A stretch of 64,000 bases of DNA from Paraburkholderia terricola. GTDB taxonomy: Bacteria; Pseudomonadota; Gammaproteobacteria; Burkholderiales; Burkholderiaceae. Below, one piece after another: positions 33,729 through 42,772 of this stretch (position 1 is its first letter; each line of letters begins with the position of its first letter). Below the pieces are notes generated by a model, which searched no databases, was not told where the DNA came from, and saw only the letters and a list, made by a program, of their open reading frames with translations. The translations under genes and the position numbers were made by a program. The stretch is from the NCBI RefSeq assembly GCF_900142195.1, contig NZ_FRAB01000017.1, positions 1 to 64,000 of the forward strand. Direction: 5' to 3'.

Positions 33729-34346
33729 ATGACGATGGCAGTACTCTTTATGGTGATTTTTCTGCTCAATCTTGTTCCCGCCTTCGCGCCCCCGACATGG
33801 ATGGCGATGTCGTGGATAGGATTCAACCAACCCGAACAGAACCCCGTTCTACTTGCCGTAATTGCCGCAAGTGCCGCCACGATGGGGCGCCTGATTCTCG
33901 CGCAATGCTCTGGATGGCTCGTGCGCGGACATCTGATGCGCGAGGCGGACCGGCAAAACATCGACGTGGTAAAGATCTGGCTTGAAAAAAGGAAGGCCGT
34001 TACCGCATGCGTACTGCTGCTGTATGCATTCAGTCCGTTTCCATCGAACTATCTGTTCATCGCCTACGGGCTGACCAGGTTGCGACTATGGCTCATCGCG
34101 GCACCTTTCTTTCTTGGGCGTCTCGCGAGCTATGCGGTATGGACACGTTTCGCGCAGATCGCGCACACGTACCTCGATCCCGAAATGGAACTCGAAGGCG
34201 GATACTTGGGTGTCTACTTCATCGTTAGTCAACTGGCGTTGCTGGGTCTCGTGTTTGTTCTGACTCGGATCGACTGGAACCTTGCCCTAAACGAGCACCG
34301 GCTGCGGTTCAGGCGTTCGATTCGAGGAGGTGATGCACGGACCTGA
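33729..34346 (+). CDS. Multi-span membrane protein (VTT/SNARE-associated-like)
   Basis: The 205-residue product has hydrophobic segments at about 2-18, 36-54, 85-108, 110-130 and 155-176. The central PFPSNYLFIAYGLTRLRLWL and FFLGRLASYAVW resemble the DedA/VTT membrane-protein family, but length is slightly shorter and the match is weak. It follows the P-type ATPase by 36 bases and may be co-transcribed. GTG 33726 is an alternative start. Confidence 0.5.
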   Translation: MTMAVLFMVIFLLNLVPAFAPPTWMAMSWIGFNQPEQNPVLLAVIAASAATMGRLILAQCSGWLVRGHLMREADRQNIDVVKIWLEKRKAVTACVLLLYAFSPFPSNYLFIAYGLTRLRLWLIAAPFFLGRLASYAVWTRFAQIAHTYLDPEMELEGGYLGVYFIVSQLALLGLVFVLTRIDWNLALNEHRLRFRRSIRGGDART

Positions 34347-34418
34347 TTCGACTTGAACCGGCATGCGCCAGGTCGGTACATCGCAAGTATCGGACCGGAG
34401 AATCAGATCCTGCTCATT

Positions 34419-35378
34419 TCACGCCGAAGAGTCCGGCCTCGGGCGAGCCAGCAGTAACGGGGTTTGAGCGATGCGCGCGGTTCGAGCTGCGACGCTTCCG
34501 AGAAACCAGCGGGCGAGACCGCGTCGACCGTGTGTGCCGACGACCACAAGGTCGGCGTGCCACCGTTCGGCCTCGCGGACAATCGTATGGGGTACGTCGT
34601 CGCTCGTCGGTTTCGTACGAAGAAGTCCGGTTTCGACATGGTTGGAAAGATTGGCAAAAACTCCAGCTGCGTTGGCCAGTGCAGTCTTGCCTTCTTCGAT
34701 GAACGCATCCTCAAGAACATGAATCGGCACGAAGTCGGTCAGCCGGACAGCTCGGTCGATGACGTAGACGGCGCGCAGGTGTGCCTCCGGTGTCGCCAGT
34801 TGCAGTCCGAATTGCATGGCGTCCAAGGATGCAGGACTTCCGTCAAGTGCGAAGAGGATGCGACGCGGGAACTCGGGTATCTCGGCGTCATAGCTTGCGG
34901 GAACAACTAGGATCGAGCAGGGAGTCTGCGTTGTCACGGACTCGGATACGGTTCCTTCGACCCACCGCAAAATGCCGCGATGTTGACGTGCGCCCACGAC
35001 GAGCAGATCGGCTTTCCATTCGGTTGCGGCATCGATTAACGCGTTAGCGGTATAGCCGCCATGCCTTGAAAGCTCAATCACATCCGCCTCAACCGCACCA
35101 TTGCCGTTGGCGAACGCTTCTTTCGCATGAGCCGCTGCTTCACTGGCATCGCGCAACAGCTCCGCCCGCGCGGTCTGGAGTGCGGCATCCGTCAGCGATC
35201 CGAGAGGCAAGAGGGTACGAGGGTTCTCGGCGACACTGACGACACGCACCTGCGCGCCAGGCGCCGCCAGGTAGCGAACGTACGCCGCTGCACGTGCGGA
35301 CACGGATGACAAGTCAACCGCGATGAGTATCCGTTTAATTCTGGGACTCGGCGTACCACCAGCGCTCAATGTAGTCAT
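34419..35378 (-). CDS. Tandem universal stress protein
   Basis: The 319-residue product contains two Usp domains (about 13-158 and 168-312). Each carries an ATP-binding G-x2-G-x9-G-S/T motif: VVGARQHRGILRWVEGTVS and VVGTHGRRGLARWFLGSVA. Tandem Usps are soluble stress-survival proteins. An FNR-like box lies about 80 bases upstream of the start (35452-35465), consistent with low-oxygen induction. It converges on the membrane protein at 33729-34346. Confidence 0.9.
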   Translation of the reverse strand: MTTLSAGGTPSPRIKRILIAVDLSSVSARAAAYVRYLAAPGAQVRVVSVAENPRTLLPLGSLTDAALQTARAELLRDASEAAAHAKEAFANGNGAVEADVIELSRHGGYTANALIDAATEWKADLLVVGARQHRGILRWVEGTVSESVTTQTPCSILVVPASYDAEIPEFPRRILFALDGSPASLDAMQFGLQLATPEAHLRAVYVIDRAVRLTDFVPIHVLEDAFIEEGKTALANAAGVFANLSNHVETGLLRTKPTSDDVPHTIVREAERWHADLVVVGTHGRRGLARWFLGSVAARTARIAQTPLLLARPRPDSSA

Positions 35379-35451
35379 GATCTGGTCTCCGGGTGACGCA
35401 CGGTTTCGCTGGCGTCAATACGCAATTTTCGCCGCCTGCTTTCGTTGCCAT

Positions 35452-35465
35452 TTGATATAGGTCAA
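35452..35465. promoter_or_regulatory. FNR/ANR-like box upstream of the universal stress protein
   Basis: TTGATATAGGTCAA matches TTGAT-N4-ATCAA with one mismatch. Its centre lies about 80 bases before the gene's start at 35378 on the minus strand, compatible with a class II activation site and a 5' leader of about 40 bases. Confidence 0.6.
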
Positions 35466-36027
35466 GGTTTGGCGTGCAAGCGGGTGGTATCGGAAGTGGT
35501 CGCGCGACGTTGCTTCGGTTCCAGCAGCGAGAATTGCAAAGGCGGACGTTTGACAGGCATTGGGCCTGTCATTCCTGAACTAAGGGGCGCAAAAGTTCGG
35601 TGCTCGCAAAGTCGCTTTTGGCCGCCCGAACTTACCGGTTTGCAGCTTCTATGTTCGGTGCGATCTTCCGCTCCCGGGCCATGAACGAACGTCCGTTCGA
35701 CGGCTTGAGAGCGGTCGCTGCCGTCTTCGGGTCCTGAACGACGGCAACGGGTCGATGCTGTTGAAAAGAGCGACATCGTCGATTGCCACTTTCGCTGCCT
35801 ACATTGCGATGAAAAGTTTTGGCTGCACGCGGAAACCTATCACGGCAGTGGTGGTGCTTGGGAACCAACAGACGCCCAATCGATACGCGAAAACATCACG
35901 AACTAGCCGTGAGTGACCACGATGCGAACCGCATCGTTCGGTGAAAGTCAGCTTCTTACGGGGCTTCGTACGCGTCTCGCATAAATCCTGCCGTCGGCGA
36001 GCGTACGACGCCGACGCATCAGGCAGG
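35466..36027. other. Gene-poor stretch with degenerate repeats
   Basis: About 560 bases without a convincing gene. It includes the palindrome variant CAAAGTCGCTTTT (35607-35619), an inverted CGAACG/CGTTCG pair near 35690, and segments resembling the start of the duplicated module (the phrase CGATCTTCCG near 35660 recurs near 40465). It appears to be old repeat debris. Confidence 0.4.
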
Positions 36028-36107
36028 GCGCGGCCATTTACTGCCGTTTGCCCGTTTCGTGGCTCGGCCGGTGAACGTCAGCTTCCGCGGAGCTACCTGA
36101 CGGTCGC

Positions 36108-36120
36108 ACCTTGACAAGGT
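36108..36120. promoter_or_regulatory. 13-bp palindrome in the duplicated module leader
   Basis: ACCTTGACAAGGT is a perfect inverted repeat about a central A. It is conserved in copy 2 at 40555-40567. A second TTGACAAGGT follows at 36173-36182 and could include a -35 element. It could be an operator for the module. Confidence 0.45.
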
Positions 36121-36295
36121 AACCACATCATTGGCCGAAGGTAATGTAGTGGGTCCCGAGCAAGCCGACGCTGTTGACAAGGTCGGGCTTGCAACTCGAT
36201 ACCCGGGCATTTTGGTAAGACCCGTGGCGCATTGCGACCGACCTGGTGACGTAGACTACGAGGCACGGACTCAACCGGCGCGACACCGAACACGG

Positions 36296-36646
36296 ATGAC
36301 CTTTTTGAGCAACCTTGACGACCACGCCCGCGCTGAACTGCTCTGCTACCTGGTGGTGGGGCAGCTGGTCGCGCGAGCGCGCACAAGCGGTTGGATGCGA
36401 ACCGTTCATGTTGAGGAGTTGCTGAGCATCTGGCTAAACGGCAACGGAGCCCGAGCCGACTGGACGGACTGCGTTCACCTCGGCGCCCTATCGGAAAAGG
36501 TAGCACTGGGTTTTGCCGGGTTCCCCATGTTTGCAGATTCGTATTTTCTCGCGCAACTGTTCACCGATGGCTGGCGGTTGGACTACCGGTCACCAGTTGT
36601 CTGCAAGATCTATGCAGCCTGCGAAGACGAGTTGCAGCCGAGCTAG
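36296..36646 (+). CDS. Unknown small protein of the duplicated module, copy 1
   Basis: From ATG 36296 the 116-residue product reads MTFLSNLDDHARAELLCYLV, then LSIWLNGNGARADWTDCVH and FADSYFLAQLFTDGWRLDYR. It is helical, with several Trp, and I know no family. An in-frame ATG at 36131 would add 55 residues, but that part carries a candidate promoter-like TTGACA. Compared with copy 2 (40743-41093) I count four amino acid differences over 116 residues. It precedes a response regulator in both copies, so it may be a signalling partner; this is inference. Confidence 0.6.
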   Translation: MTFLSNLDDHARAELLCYLVVGQLVARARTSGWMRTVHVEELLSIWLNGNGARADWTDCVHLGALSEKVALGFAGFPMFADSYFLAQLFTDGWRLDYRSPVVCKIYAACEDELQPS

Positions 36647-36819
36647 GCCTATTTAATCGCAGCCGCGCGGCCTCACAATCCCCACAAAGCGACCGGATGG
36701 ACGCCATTCGAGGTTCAGGGGGAGATTCTGTGCTGACTCTCGGGATTTCAAAGAACCAAAGCGACGTTCGAGGCGGCATAGCAGTTGCTGAAAAAAGGGA
36801 GCCTCGCTGGGCTCTCGCT

Positions 36820-37257
36820 ATGTCTATCATCCTGATTGTTGACGATGACCCCGATTCGTTGTGGCTTCTTCAGGTTGCCTTGGAGGGACGAGGCCATCAC
36901 GTTGTGCTCGCGGGCGATGGGCAATCGGCGCTGGAGATGGCAGGTCATTGCCTTCCTGATGTAATTGTCACCGACTGGAACATGCCGCGCATGGACGGGG
37001 ACGTCTTATGTGAGCGGCTGAAGTGTTATCCGGCACTGGCCCTGATTCCGATCGTCATGACGTCGGCACGGTCGCCGCCGTTAGATAGAACTGGACTATG
37101 GAATTTTTTTCTCCGCAAGCCCGTAGATATCGAAACGCTCGCTGCGACCGTCGATTCTCTCGTGACAAAGCGCCTGGGAAATAACTCGATTCGGTCGCAT
37201 TGCGGGGCCGCGCCGCTATGCAGGTGGCCTGCGGAAGCTCTCAAGTACTGGGCCTAG
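36820..37257 (+). CDS. Single-domain response regulator, copy 1
   Basis: The 145-residue product is a CheY-like receiver: acidic pocket D8/D9, phospho-acceptor D52 in VTDWNMPRMDG, T81/S82, and K100 in LRKPVD. A C-terminal tail of about 25 residues is not a known output domain. A frame from ATG 36697 is open here but is stopped in copy 2, so I use 36820. Copy 2 (41268-41705) differs by five residues. No histidine kinase lies nearby, so it probably serves a distant partner. Confidence 0.85.
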   Translation: MSIILIVDDDPDSLWLLQVALEGRGHHVVLAGDGQSALEMAGHCLPDVIVTDWNMPRMDGDVLCERLKCYPALALIPIVMTSARSPPLDRTGLWNFFLRKPVDIETLAATVDSLVTKRLGNNSIRSHCGAAPLCRWPAEALKYWA

Positions 37258-37400
37258 CACCGCCGCGCTTGAGGCCGCGCGAACCGACTATTTCCAGCGA
37301 TTTCTGGCGTCACTCGAACGTGGCTACACCTTGGGACCGGTCATTCACCACGCTTGGCCCGAAGGGCCGAGAACAGCGCACACTCGAACTGGCTTTACTC

Positions 37401-38324
37401 TCATTGCGCCCACGACTCCGTATTCCGGGACTGTGTACCACCACCTACGGCGTCGACCAGGTAATCAACGAAGGAAGCGATCCGCGAAGACAGGGCCGTA
37501 TTGCGGTAATAGACAGCATGGATCGTTTGGCGAACATCACTCGTCTGCCGAGTGAGAATCTGGACGAGCCGTCCGGACTCACGGTCCCGTGCGGTCATGA
37601 AGTCCGACAGACAGACTATGCCAACGCCCTGAAGCGCCAGTTGCCGAAGCGTCTCGCCGCTCGAGGAATAAGCGGCCGGTTCGATACGATAAGGCTCACC
37701 ATCAGCGCCAAACAGTGGCCAGACATTAAGCGACTCGGGCTGATTGAAGCCCAGAAGTACATGCTTGCCAAGCTCTTCTGCGTTGCGCGGCTGACCATGC
37801 TTTTCGAGGTAGCGGTGACTCGCGAGAATGCGCATCCGGCTAGTTCCTACGAGCCTGCTGTGCAGGGTCGAATCCTTGAGTCGAGCGATTCTGATCGCTA
37901 CATCGGTACGACTTTCGAGCAGATCAACGATGCGGTCGTTGGTGTTGAGCTCCAGGGTGACATGCGGATAGCGCTCCCGGTAGCCCTGCACAAGTGGCAC
38001 GATCACATGCAGCATGAACGGTGCCGCGGCATCGATCCGCAGCCGCCCCGAAGGCATTTCGCGCTGCGCGACCATCAGTTCCTCTGCGTTTTCGACGGAG
38101 TCGATGATCGCTCGTGCATGCTGAAGAAATACCCGTCCCTCCTCGGTCAACTCGAGTTTGCGCGTGTTTCGGCGCAACAATGTCGTTTTCAACTTTTCCT
38201 CAAGGCGCCCCAGCAATCGACTTACGGCCGACACCGTCAGGTTTAGATGGTGCGCGGCCCTTGTCATCGAACCCGTATCTACGACGGCTGAAAAGGCTTG
38301 AAGCTCGTCCAAGGTGACTTTCAT
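37401..38324 (-). CDS. LysR-type transcriptional regulator
   Basis: From ATG 38324 (MKVTLDELQAFSAVVDTGSM) the 307-residue product matches the LysR family length. The winged HTH (about 1-65) contains TRAAHHLNLTVSAVSRLLGR. The effector domain follows (SGRLRIDAAAPFMLHVIVPL onwards). An upstream in-frame ATG at 38516 adds 64 atypical residues and is rejected. The gene lies between the two copies of the duplicated module. Its target is unknown; the divergent gene at 38593 is a candidate. Confidence 0.9.
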   Translation of the reverse strand: MKVTLDELQAFSAVVDTGSMTRAAHHLNLTVSAVSRLLGRLEEKLKTTLLRRNTRKLELTEEGRVFLQHARAIIDSVENAEELMVAQREMPSGRLRIDAAAPFMLHVIVPLVQGYRERYPHVTLELNTNDRIVDLLESRTDVAIRIARLKDSTLHSRLVGTSRMRILASHRYLEKHGQPRNAEELGKHVLLGFNQPESLNVWPLFGADGEPYRIEPAAYSSSGETLRQLALQGVGIVCLSDFMTARDRESGRLVQILTRQTSDVRQTIHAVYYRNTALSSRIASFVDYLVDAVGGGTQSRNTESWAQ

Positions 38325-38592
38325 TGTTGAATTATTTTCAAAATACTTTCGTTGATGGACCAGTTTTTCGAAAAAGGTAAAGCAGGCACACTCGGCACAA
38401 CATTGTAAGTGCACTTGATCGGGCGATCTTCGCGAGGAGAGCGGCCAACGACGGGCAGGACGCGATATTCGGTCCCGGCCGCACAGTGACGGTTGGGCAG
38501 GTGCGACATGCGCCAACTACCTGTTCTTGCCTACCTCAAGCGCGATTGTGATTGGCAGACTCCGTTTCACTTCGACCCACGCGAGCATTCAC
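38325..38592. other. Divergent intergenic region, LysR and winged-helix regulator
   Basis: 268 bases between divergent regulator starts. It should hold both promoters and any LysR binding site (T-N11-A type), but I cannot single one out. The LysR-proximal end is AT-rich. Confidence 0.35.
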
Positions 38593-40140
38593 ATGGCAGC
38601 CTTCGATCGCGCTTTAAACCTCGCCATCAGCGTGACGGAACTGGGTCGGTTTCAGGTCGACCTCGGAACGCGGGAACTGCGCCGGGACGGCGTCGCGATA
38701 CCCGTTGGGTCCCGGGCTTTCGATATACTGGCCGTGCTTGTTTCGGCTGGCGGCCGTCTTGTCACCAAAGACGAGCTATTGAGCGTGGTGTGGCCGCAAA
38801 CGATCGTCGAAGAAAACAACATCCATGTCCAGTTGTCGGCCTTGCGCAAGATTCTCGGTCCCGACCGGAATCTTGTCCTCACAGTGCCAGGGCGCGGGTA
38901 TCAGCTTTGCATGCGAAAACCGGACGAGGCCCCCACTGCCTGGCTGGGCGGGTCGATGCGAGACGCACACCGGCTGCCACCGCCGTTGAACATCGCGTTG
39001 GTCGGGCGGGAGAGGGCCGTTCAGCGGATCCTCTTGATGCTCGAAAGTTCGCGCCTGGTAACGCTCGTGGGCACCGGGGGGATCGGCAAGACGCGGCTCT
39101 CGCTCGAGGTCGCTCGTCGAACTGAACAAGATTCGGCCGAACCCGCGTACTTCGTCGACCTATCGGGCCTGACGACGCGGGACGGAATGCTCGAAGCCAT
39201 TATGAAAGGCTGCGGTCGGCCGACTGGAGGCGCTGGAGTCCCTGAGGAAGGCGTCGCGCGCGCGCTTTCGAATCTGCGCGGGTTGCTACTTATCGATAAT
39301 GCTGAACATCTGATCGCGCACGTGGCGGAGATAGTCGATGCCTTGCTCGCTGCAAATAACCACGTGCGCGTCGTCGTGACCAGCAGAGAACGGTTGCGCA
39401 TATCTCCCGAGCATACATTCAAAGTCGATCCGCTCGAAACGCCACCGGCGAGTGCCGCGCAAGTCGATATCCTTGCGCATTCCGCAGTCAGGCTGTTCCT
39501 GCAGCGTGCAAACGCCATGCAGGTGACCGTGGATGCCGACGGCCGGCAGCTTCAGCTTGTCGGCGAGATTTGCCGACGGCTGGATGGCATACCGCTCGCG
39601 ATTGAACTGGCGGTTGTCCGCGTCGCTGACCTCGGTCTCGACGGCGTGCGGCGTTGCCTGGATGACCGCATGGCGTTTCTCACCGGCGGATATCGTACCG
39701 CACGGCCGCGCCACCAGAGCCTGCGTGCGACCTTTGACTGGAGCCATGCGTTGCTCGGTCAAAGCGATCGGACTCTCTTCAGGCGCATTGCGGTATTCGA
39801 TGGTCTCTTTACGCTAGACGCGCTCGGTGCCGTGGCATGTGACGCGACGCTTTCCCTTGGCAGTGCAATCGCGGGAATCGACGCGCTCGTCGCGAACTCT
39901 CTTCTGAATGTGCAAATGGAGGGCCCGCGCGTTCTGTACTGGCTGTACGAATCCACACGCGCGTACGCGCTGCAGAAGCTTTGCGACGAAGGCGAAGCGG
40001 AGACGATCAGCATGCGATATAAACGCAACGTTATTCACCTGCCACCGCGGGGTGGTGAAAACCAGCTTAGATCCGAATCTGACAACGTGCGTCGGCCGTC
40101 GCCAGTTGCGGTCCATGACGTCCGTCACGGTACGACGTGA
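38593..40140 (+). CDS. Winged-helix / NB-ARC-type ATPase regulator, C-terminally truncated
   Basis: The 515-residue product has an OmpR-type winged helix (about 15-107; SRAFDILAVLVSAGGRLVTK, NIHVQLSALRKILG, VPGRGYQL) and a STAND/NB-ARC-type ATPase with Walker A GTGGIGKT (160-167), LLLIDNAEH as Walker B, and the RHQSLRATFDWSHALL segment. Full-length relatives continue with several hundred residues of TPR-like sensor. Here family similarity ends at about residue 475 (LYESTRAYALQKLCDEGEAE) and is followed by an unrelated 40-residue tail. I use ATG 38593; 38527 is an alternative. The missing sensor suggests a decayed or constitutive protein. Confidence 0.75.
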   Translation: MAAFDRALNLAISVTELGRFQVDLGTRELRRDGVAIPVGSRAFDILAVLVSAGGRLVTKDELLSVVWPQTIVEENNIHVQLSALRKILGPDRNLVLTVPGRGYQLCMRKPDEAPTAWLGGSMRDAHRLPPPLNIALVGRERAVQRILLMLESSRLVTLVGTGGIGKTRLSLEVARRTEQDSAEPAYFVDLSGLTTRDGMLEAIMKGCGRPTGGAGVPEEGVARALSNLRGLLLIDNAEHLIAHVAEIVDALLAANNHVRVVVTSRERLRISPEHTFKVDPLETPPASAAQVDILAHSAVRLFLQRANAMQVTVDADGRQLQLVGEICRRLDGIPLAIELAVVRVADLGLDGVRRCLDDRMAFLTGGYRTARPRHQSLRATFDWSHALLGQSDRTLFRRIAVFDGLFTLDALGAVACDATLSLGSAIAGIDALVANSLLNVQMEGPRVLYWLYESTRAYALQKLCDEGEAETISMRYKRNVIHLPPRGGENQLRSESDNVRRPSPVAVHDVRHGTT

Positions 40141-40472
40141 ACGCGCGAGCGACCGCAAGGCCAATGACTTGCCGGCTGTCACGACGCGTTGAATGACCGG
40201 TATACCTCAGAAACAGTCGTCACGCCAAAGCGAGTGCATAAGTCCGCTCCGGGTCGAACGCGGGCGGACAGGAAATTGCTGAGCGTAGACGATGGCGTAG
40301 GTCGTCGCTCAACCTATTATCTGGCGGGCAGCAGGTGCTGCTGCATCACGGGCGAATGGGTAGCAGATGATCCGGCGGCTGGCGTGATAGTAGGTGCAGG
40401 CATGTTCGGATACAAAGTTGCTTTGGCGCACGAGTTTATCAGTGCGCTGCTTCATCGAGCTGCCGATCTTCC
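40141..40472. other. Intergenic debris before module copy 2
   Basis: No convincing gene. Positions 40261-40353 resemble 42773-42865. The rest joins the truncated regulator to the start of module copy 2. Confidence 0.4.
40261..40353. repeat. Degenerate 93-bp repeat, copy A
   Basis: This segment, starting CGGGCGGACAGGAAATTG, matches 42773-42865 in direct orientation with scattered substitutions and no large gap. The two copies bracket module copy 2 and the small gene at 42114. They may be remains of one mobile element or gene. Confidence 0.7.
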
Positions 40473-40742
40473 GTTCTCGGCCCATTTACTGCCATTTGTT
40501 CGTCGTGGATCGGCCGGGTGAACGTCAGCTTCTGCCGAGCTACCTGACGGTCGCACCTTGACAAGGTAACCCCATCGTTGGCCGAAGATAATGTGGTGGG
40601 TCCCGAGCAAGCCGACGCTGTTGACAAGGTCGGGCTTGCAACTCGATACCCGGGCATTTTGGTAAGACCCTTGGCGCATTGCGACCGACCTGGTGACGTA
40701 GACTACGAAGCACGGACTCAACCGGCGCGACACCGAACACGG

Positions 40743-41093
40743 ATGACCTATTTGAGCAACCTTGACGACCAAGCCCGCGCTGAACTGCTCTGCTACCTGG
40801 TGGTGGGGCAGCTGGTCGCGCGAGCGCGCACAAGCGGTTGGATGCGAACCGTTCATGTTGAGGAGTTGCTGAGCATCTGGCTAAACGGCAACGGAGCCCG
40901 AGCCGACTGGATGGACTGCGTTCACCTCCGCGCCCTATCGGAAAAGGTGGCACTGGGTTTTGCCGGGTTCCCCATGTTTGCAGATTCGTATTTTCTCGCG
41001 CAACTGTTCACCGATGGCTGGCGGTTGGACTACCGGTCACCAGTTGTCTGCAAGATCTATGCAGCCTGCGAAGACGAGTTGCAGCCGAGCTAG
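40743..41093 (+). CDS. Unknown small protein of the duplicated module, copy 2
   Basis: 116 residues from ATG 40743 (MTYLSNLDDQARAELLCYLV). Differs from copy 1 at four positions (F/Y, H/Q, T/M, G/R). Both frames remain intact, so purifying selection or recent duplication keeps them open. An in-frame ATG at 40578 could extend it to 171 residues. Function unknown. Confidence 0.6.
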   Translation: MTYLSNLDDQARAELLCYLVVGQLVARARTSGWMRTVHVEELLSIWLNGNGARADWMDCVHLRALSEKVALGFAGFPMFADSYFLAQLFTDGWRLDYRSPVVCKIYAACEDELQPS

Positions 41094-41267
41094 GCCTATT
41101 TAATCGCAGCCGCGCTGCCTCAACAAACCCCACAAAGCGAACCGCATGGACGCCATTCGAGGTTCAGGGGCGATTCTGTGCTGACTCTCGGGATTTCAAA
41201 GAACCGAAGCGACGTTTGAGGCGGCATAGCGGTTGCTGAAAAAAGGGAGCCCCACTGGGCTCTCGCT

Positions 41268-41705
41268 ATGTCTATCATCCTGATTGTTGACGATGACCCC
41301 GATTCGCTGTGGCTTCTCCAGGTTGCCTTGGAGGGGCGGGGCCATCACGTTGTGCCCGCGGGCGATGGGCAATCGGCGCTGGAGATGGCAGGTCATTGCC
41401 TTCCTGATGTAATTGTCACCGACTGGAACATGCCGCGCATGGACGGGGACGTCTTATGTGAGCGGCTGAAGTGTTATCCGGCACTGGCCCTGATTCCGAT
41501 CGTCATGACGTCGGCACGGTCGCCGCCGTTGGATAGAGCTGGACTATGGAATCTTTTTCTCCGCAAGCCCGTCGATATCGAAACGCTCGCTGCGACCGTC
41601 GATTCTCTCGTGACCAAGCGGCTGGGAAATAACTCGATTCGGTCGCATTGCGGGGCCGCGCCGCAATGCAGGTGGCCCGCGGAAGCTGTCAAGTACTGGG
41701 CCTAG
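41268..41705 (+). CDS. Single-domain response regulator, copy 2
   Basis: 145-residue CheY-like receiver with the same functional residues as copy 1: D8/D9, D52, T81/S82, K100. Differences from copy 1 are L30P, T91A, F96L, and two in the tail. Just upstream, a TGA interrupts the longer frame seen in copy 1, which fixes the start at 41268. No output domain or kinase is nearby. Confidence 0.85.
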   Translation: MSIILIVDDDPDSLWLLQVALEGRGHHVVPAGDGQSALEMAGHCLPDVIVTDWNMPRMDGDVLCERLKCYPALALIPIVMTSARSPPLDRAGLWNLFLRKPVDIETLAATVDSLVTKRLGNNSIRSHCGAAPQCRWPAEAVKYWA

Positions 41706-41819
41706 CACCGCCGCGCTTGAGGCCGCGCGAACCGACTATTTCAGCGATTTCTGGCGTCACTCGAACGTGTCTACACCTTGGGACCGGTCATTCACCACGC
41801 TTGGCCCGAAGGGCCGAGA

Positions 41820-42113
41820 TGGGTCGCGTGCCGTCGGCCGCCCGAGGCCTTCGAGGGGGCGACGTATGCCAATTCATAAGACGGGAATCGGCCATTTGCG
41901 GACGTTGGCTGAAGGTACCAGGATTTTGCATCGCTTCCCAGGTTTACTACGATGGCACAATTACTACACTTGTAAGGGCCGCGGATATCAGGTGGGCGGC
42001 CTTCTCAATTAGTTGCACGCTTTACACGCTGTCGGAAAGAGCAGCTAGAAGCTGCAGACATTGGTTGTGCGGCGTGCTTGTCTCGTTGGTCCATCAAACA
42101 GGAGGATCCAATC
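41820..42113. other. Leader of the small gene at 42114
   Basis: About 300 bases with no convincing gene. It ends with a strong ribosome binding site (AGGAGG at 42101-42106). Two short open frames here lack any recognisable features. Confidence 0.35.
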
Positions 42114-42404
42114 ATGCAAACTGTTATAAGGAGATATTCCGGAAAGGGTGCAAAGGAGTTATTCGATCTGTTGGAGAAGCGAACGGCTGACGTCGAAGAA
42201 CTGCTGCGTTCGGTCAAAGGCTTTGTCGGCTACACCCTCGCACGCAGCGGCGATGGCGGATTCTCGGTGACTGTTTGCCAGGACAGGGCCGGCATCGATG
42301 AAAGCGTGCAGAAGGCGAAGGACTGGATCGCCAAAAACGCCGGAAACACGGGCGCGGCCGCGCCGGAAATATCGGAGGGAACAGTCCTCATTCACCTGAA
42401 GTAA
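42114..42404 (+). CDS. Small conserved protein, dimeric alpha/beta-barrel-like
   Basis: The 96-residue product (MQTVIRRYSGKGAKELFDLL, then VKGFVGYTLARSGDGGFSVT and VCQDRAGIDESVQKAKDWI) has the beta-alpha-beta pattern of small ABM/stress-responsive barrel proteins. AGGAGG lies 7 bases before the ATG, so expression is probably strong. Catalytic residues cannot be assigned. It stands alone between repeats. Confidence 0.7.
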   Translation: MQTVIRRYSGKGAKELFDLLEKRTADVEELLRSVKGFVGYTLARSGDGGFSVTVCQDRAGIDESVQKAKDWIAKNAGNTGAAAPEISEGTVLIHLK

Positions 42405-42772
42405 CTTCGCCTTGCGACTGGCAGCGCGTGAGTTCAGCGGGCGGATTGGGACGTATGTATCCGGCCTCGTCGGCTGCTCCTCACGCACACTTCTTGCCAG
42501 GTTCGTCCAGACCGGCCTTGTACGTTGATCAGGAAGATCCCACAGAGCGGATTGGGAATTCGGCGATCTCGTAACGGGCTGCTGATGGCTTGTCTTGAAC
42601 CCGGCAGCGCTCTCCGGGAACGAGCAATACCACGCCGCTCGCCGGTTCAACGTACGGCAATCCGTTTTCTTCTTCATCGAGCGGCGAGTCGCGGACAAGC
42701 CGCGCACGCGACTCATGTCAAACGTTGAACGGCTGCTCCGGAGAGGATTGACTGGCCGGAGTGGGTCGACAG

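Larger units (their letters stand above)
36028..37374. repeat. Direct duplication, copy 1 (about 1.35 kb)
   Basis: This segment recurs at about 40473-41819 in the same orientation. Both copies contain a 13-bp perfect palindrome ACCTTGACAAGGT (36108-36120 here), the small unknown protein gene, and the response-regulator gene, and both end at the shared GGGCCGAGA, after which the flanks diverge. Small indels shift the offset from about 4,445 to 4,448 bases. Edges are good to about 20 bases. Confidence 0.85.
40473..41819. repeat. Direct duplication, copy 2 (about 1.35 kb)
   Basis: Direct-repeat partner of 36028-37374, with the same gene order and the ACCTTGACAAGGT palindrome at 40555-40567. After the shared GGGCCGAGA (ending 41819) the two sequences diverge completely. 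Orientation and spacing would permit recombination that deletes the roughly 4.45 kb unit including the LysR and truncated regulator genes. Confidence 0.85.

Noticed and set aside
40189..40521. Plus-strand 110-codon frame before module copy 2
   Set aside because: It crosses the boundary of the duplicated module and has no counterpart in copy 1.
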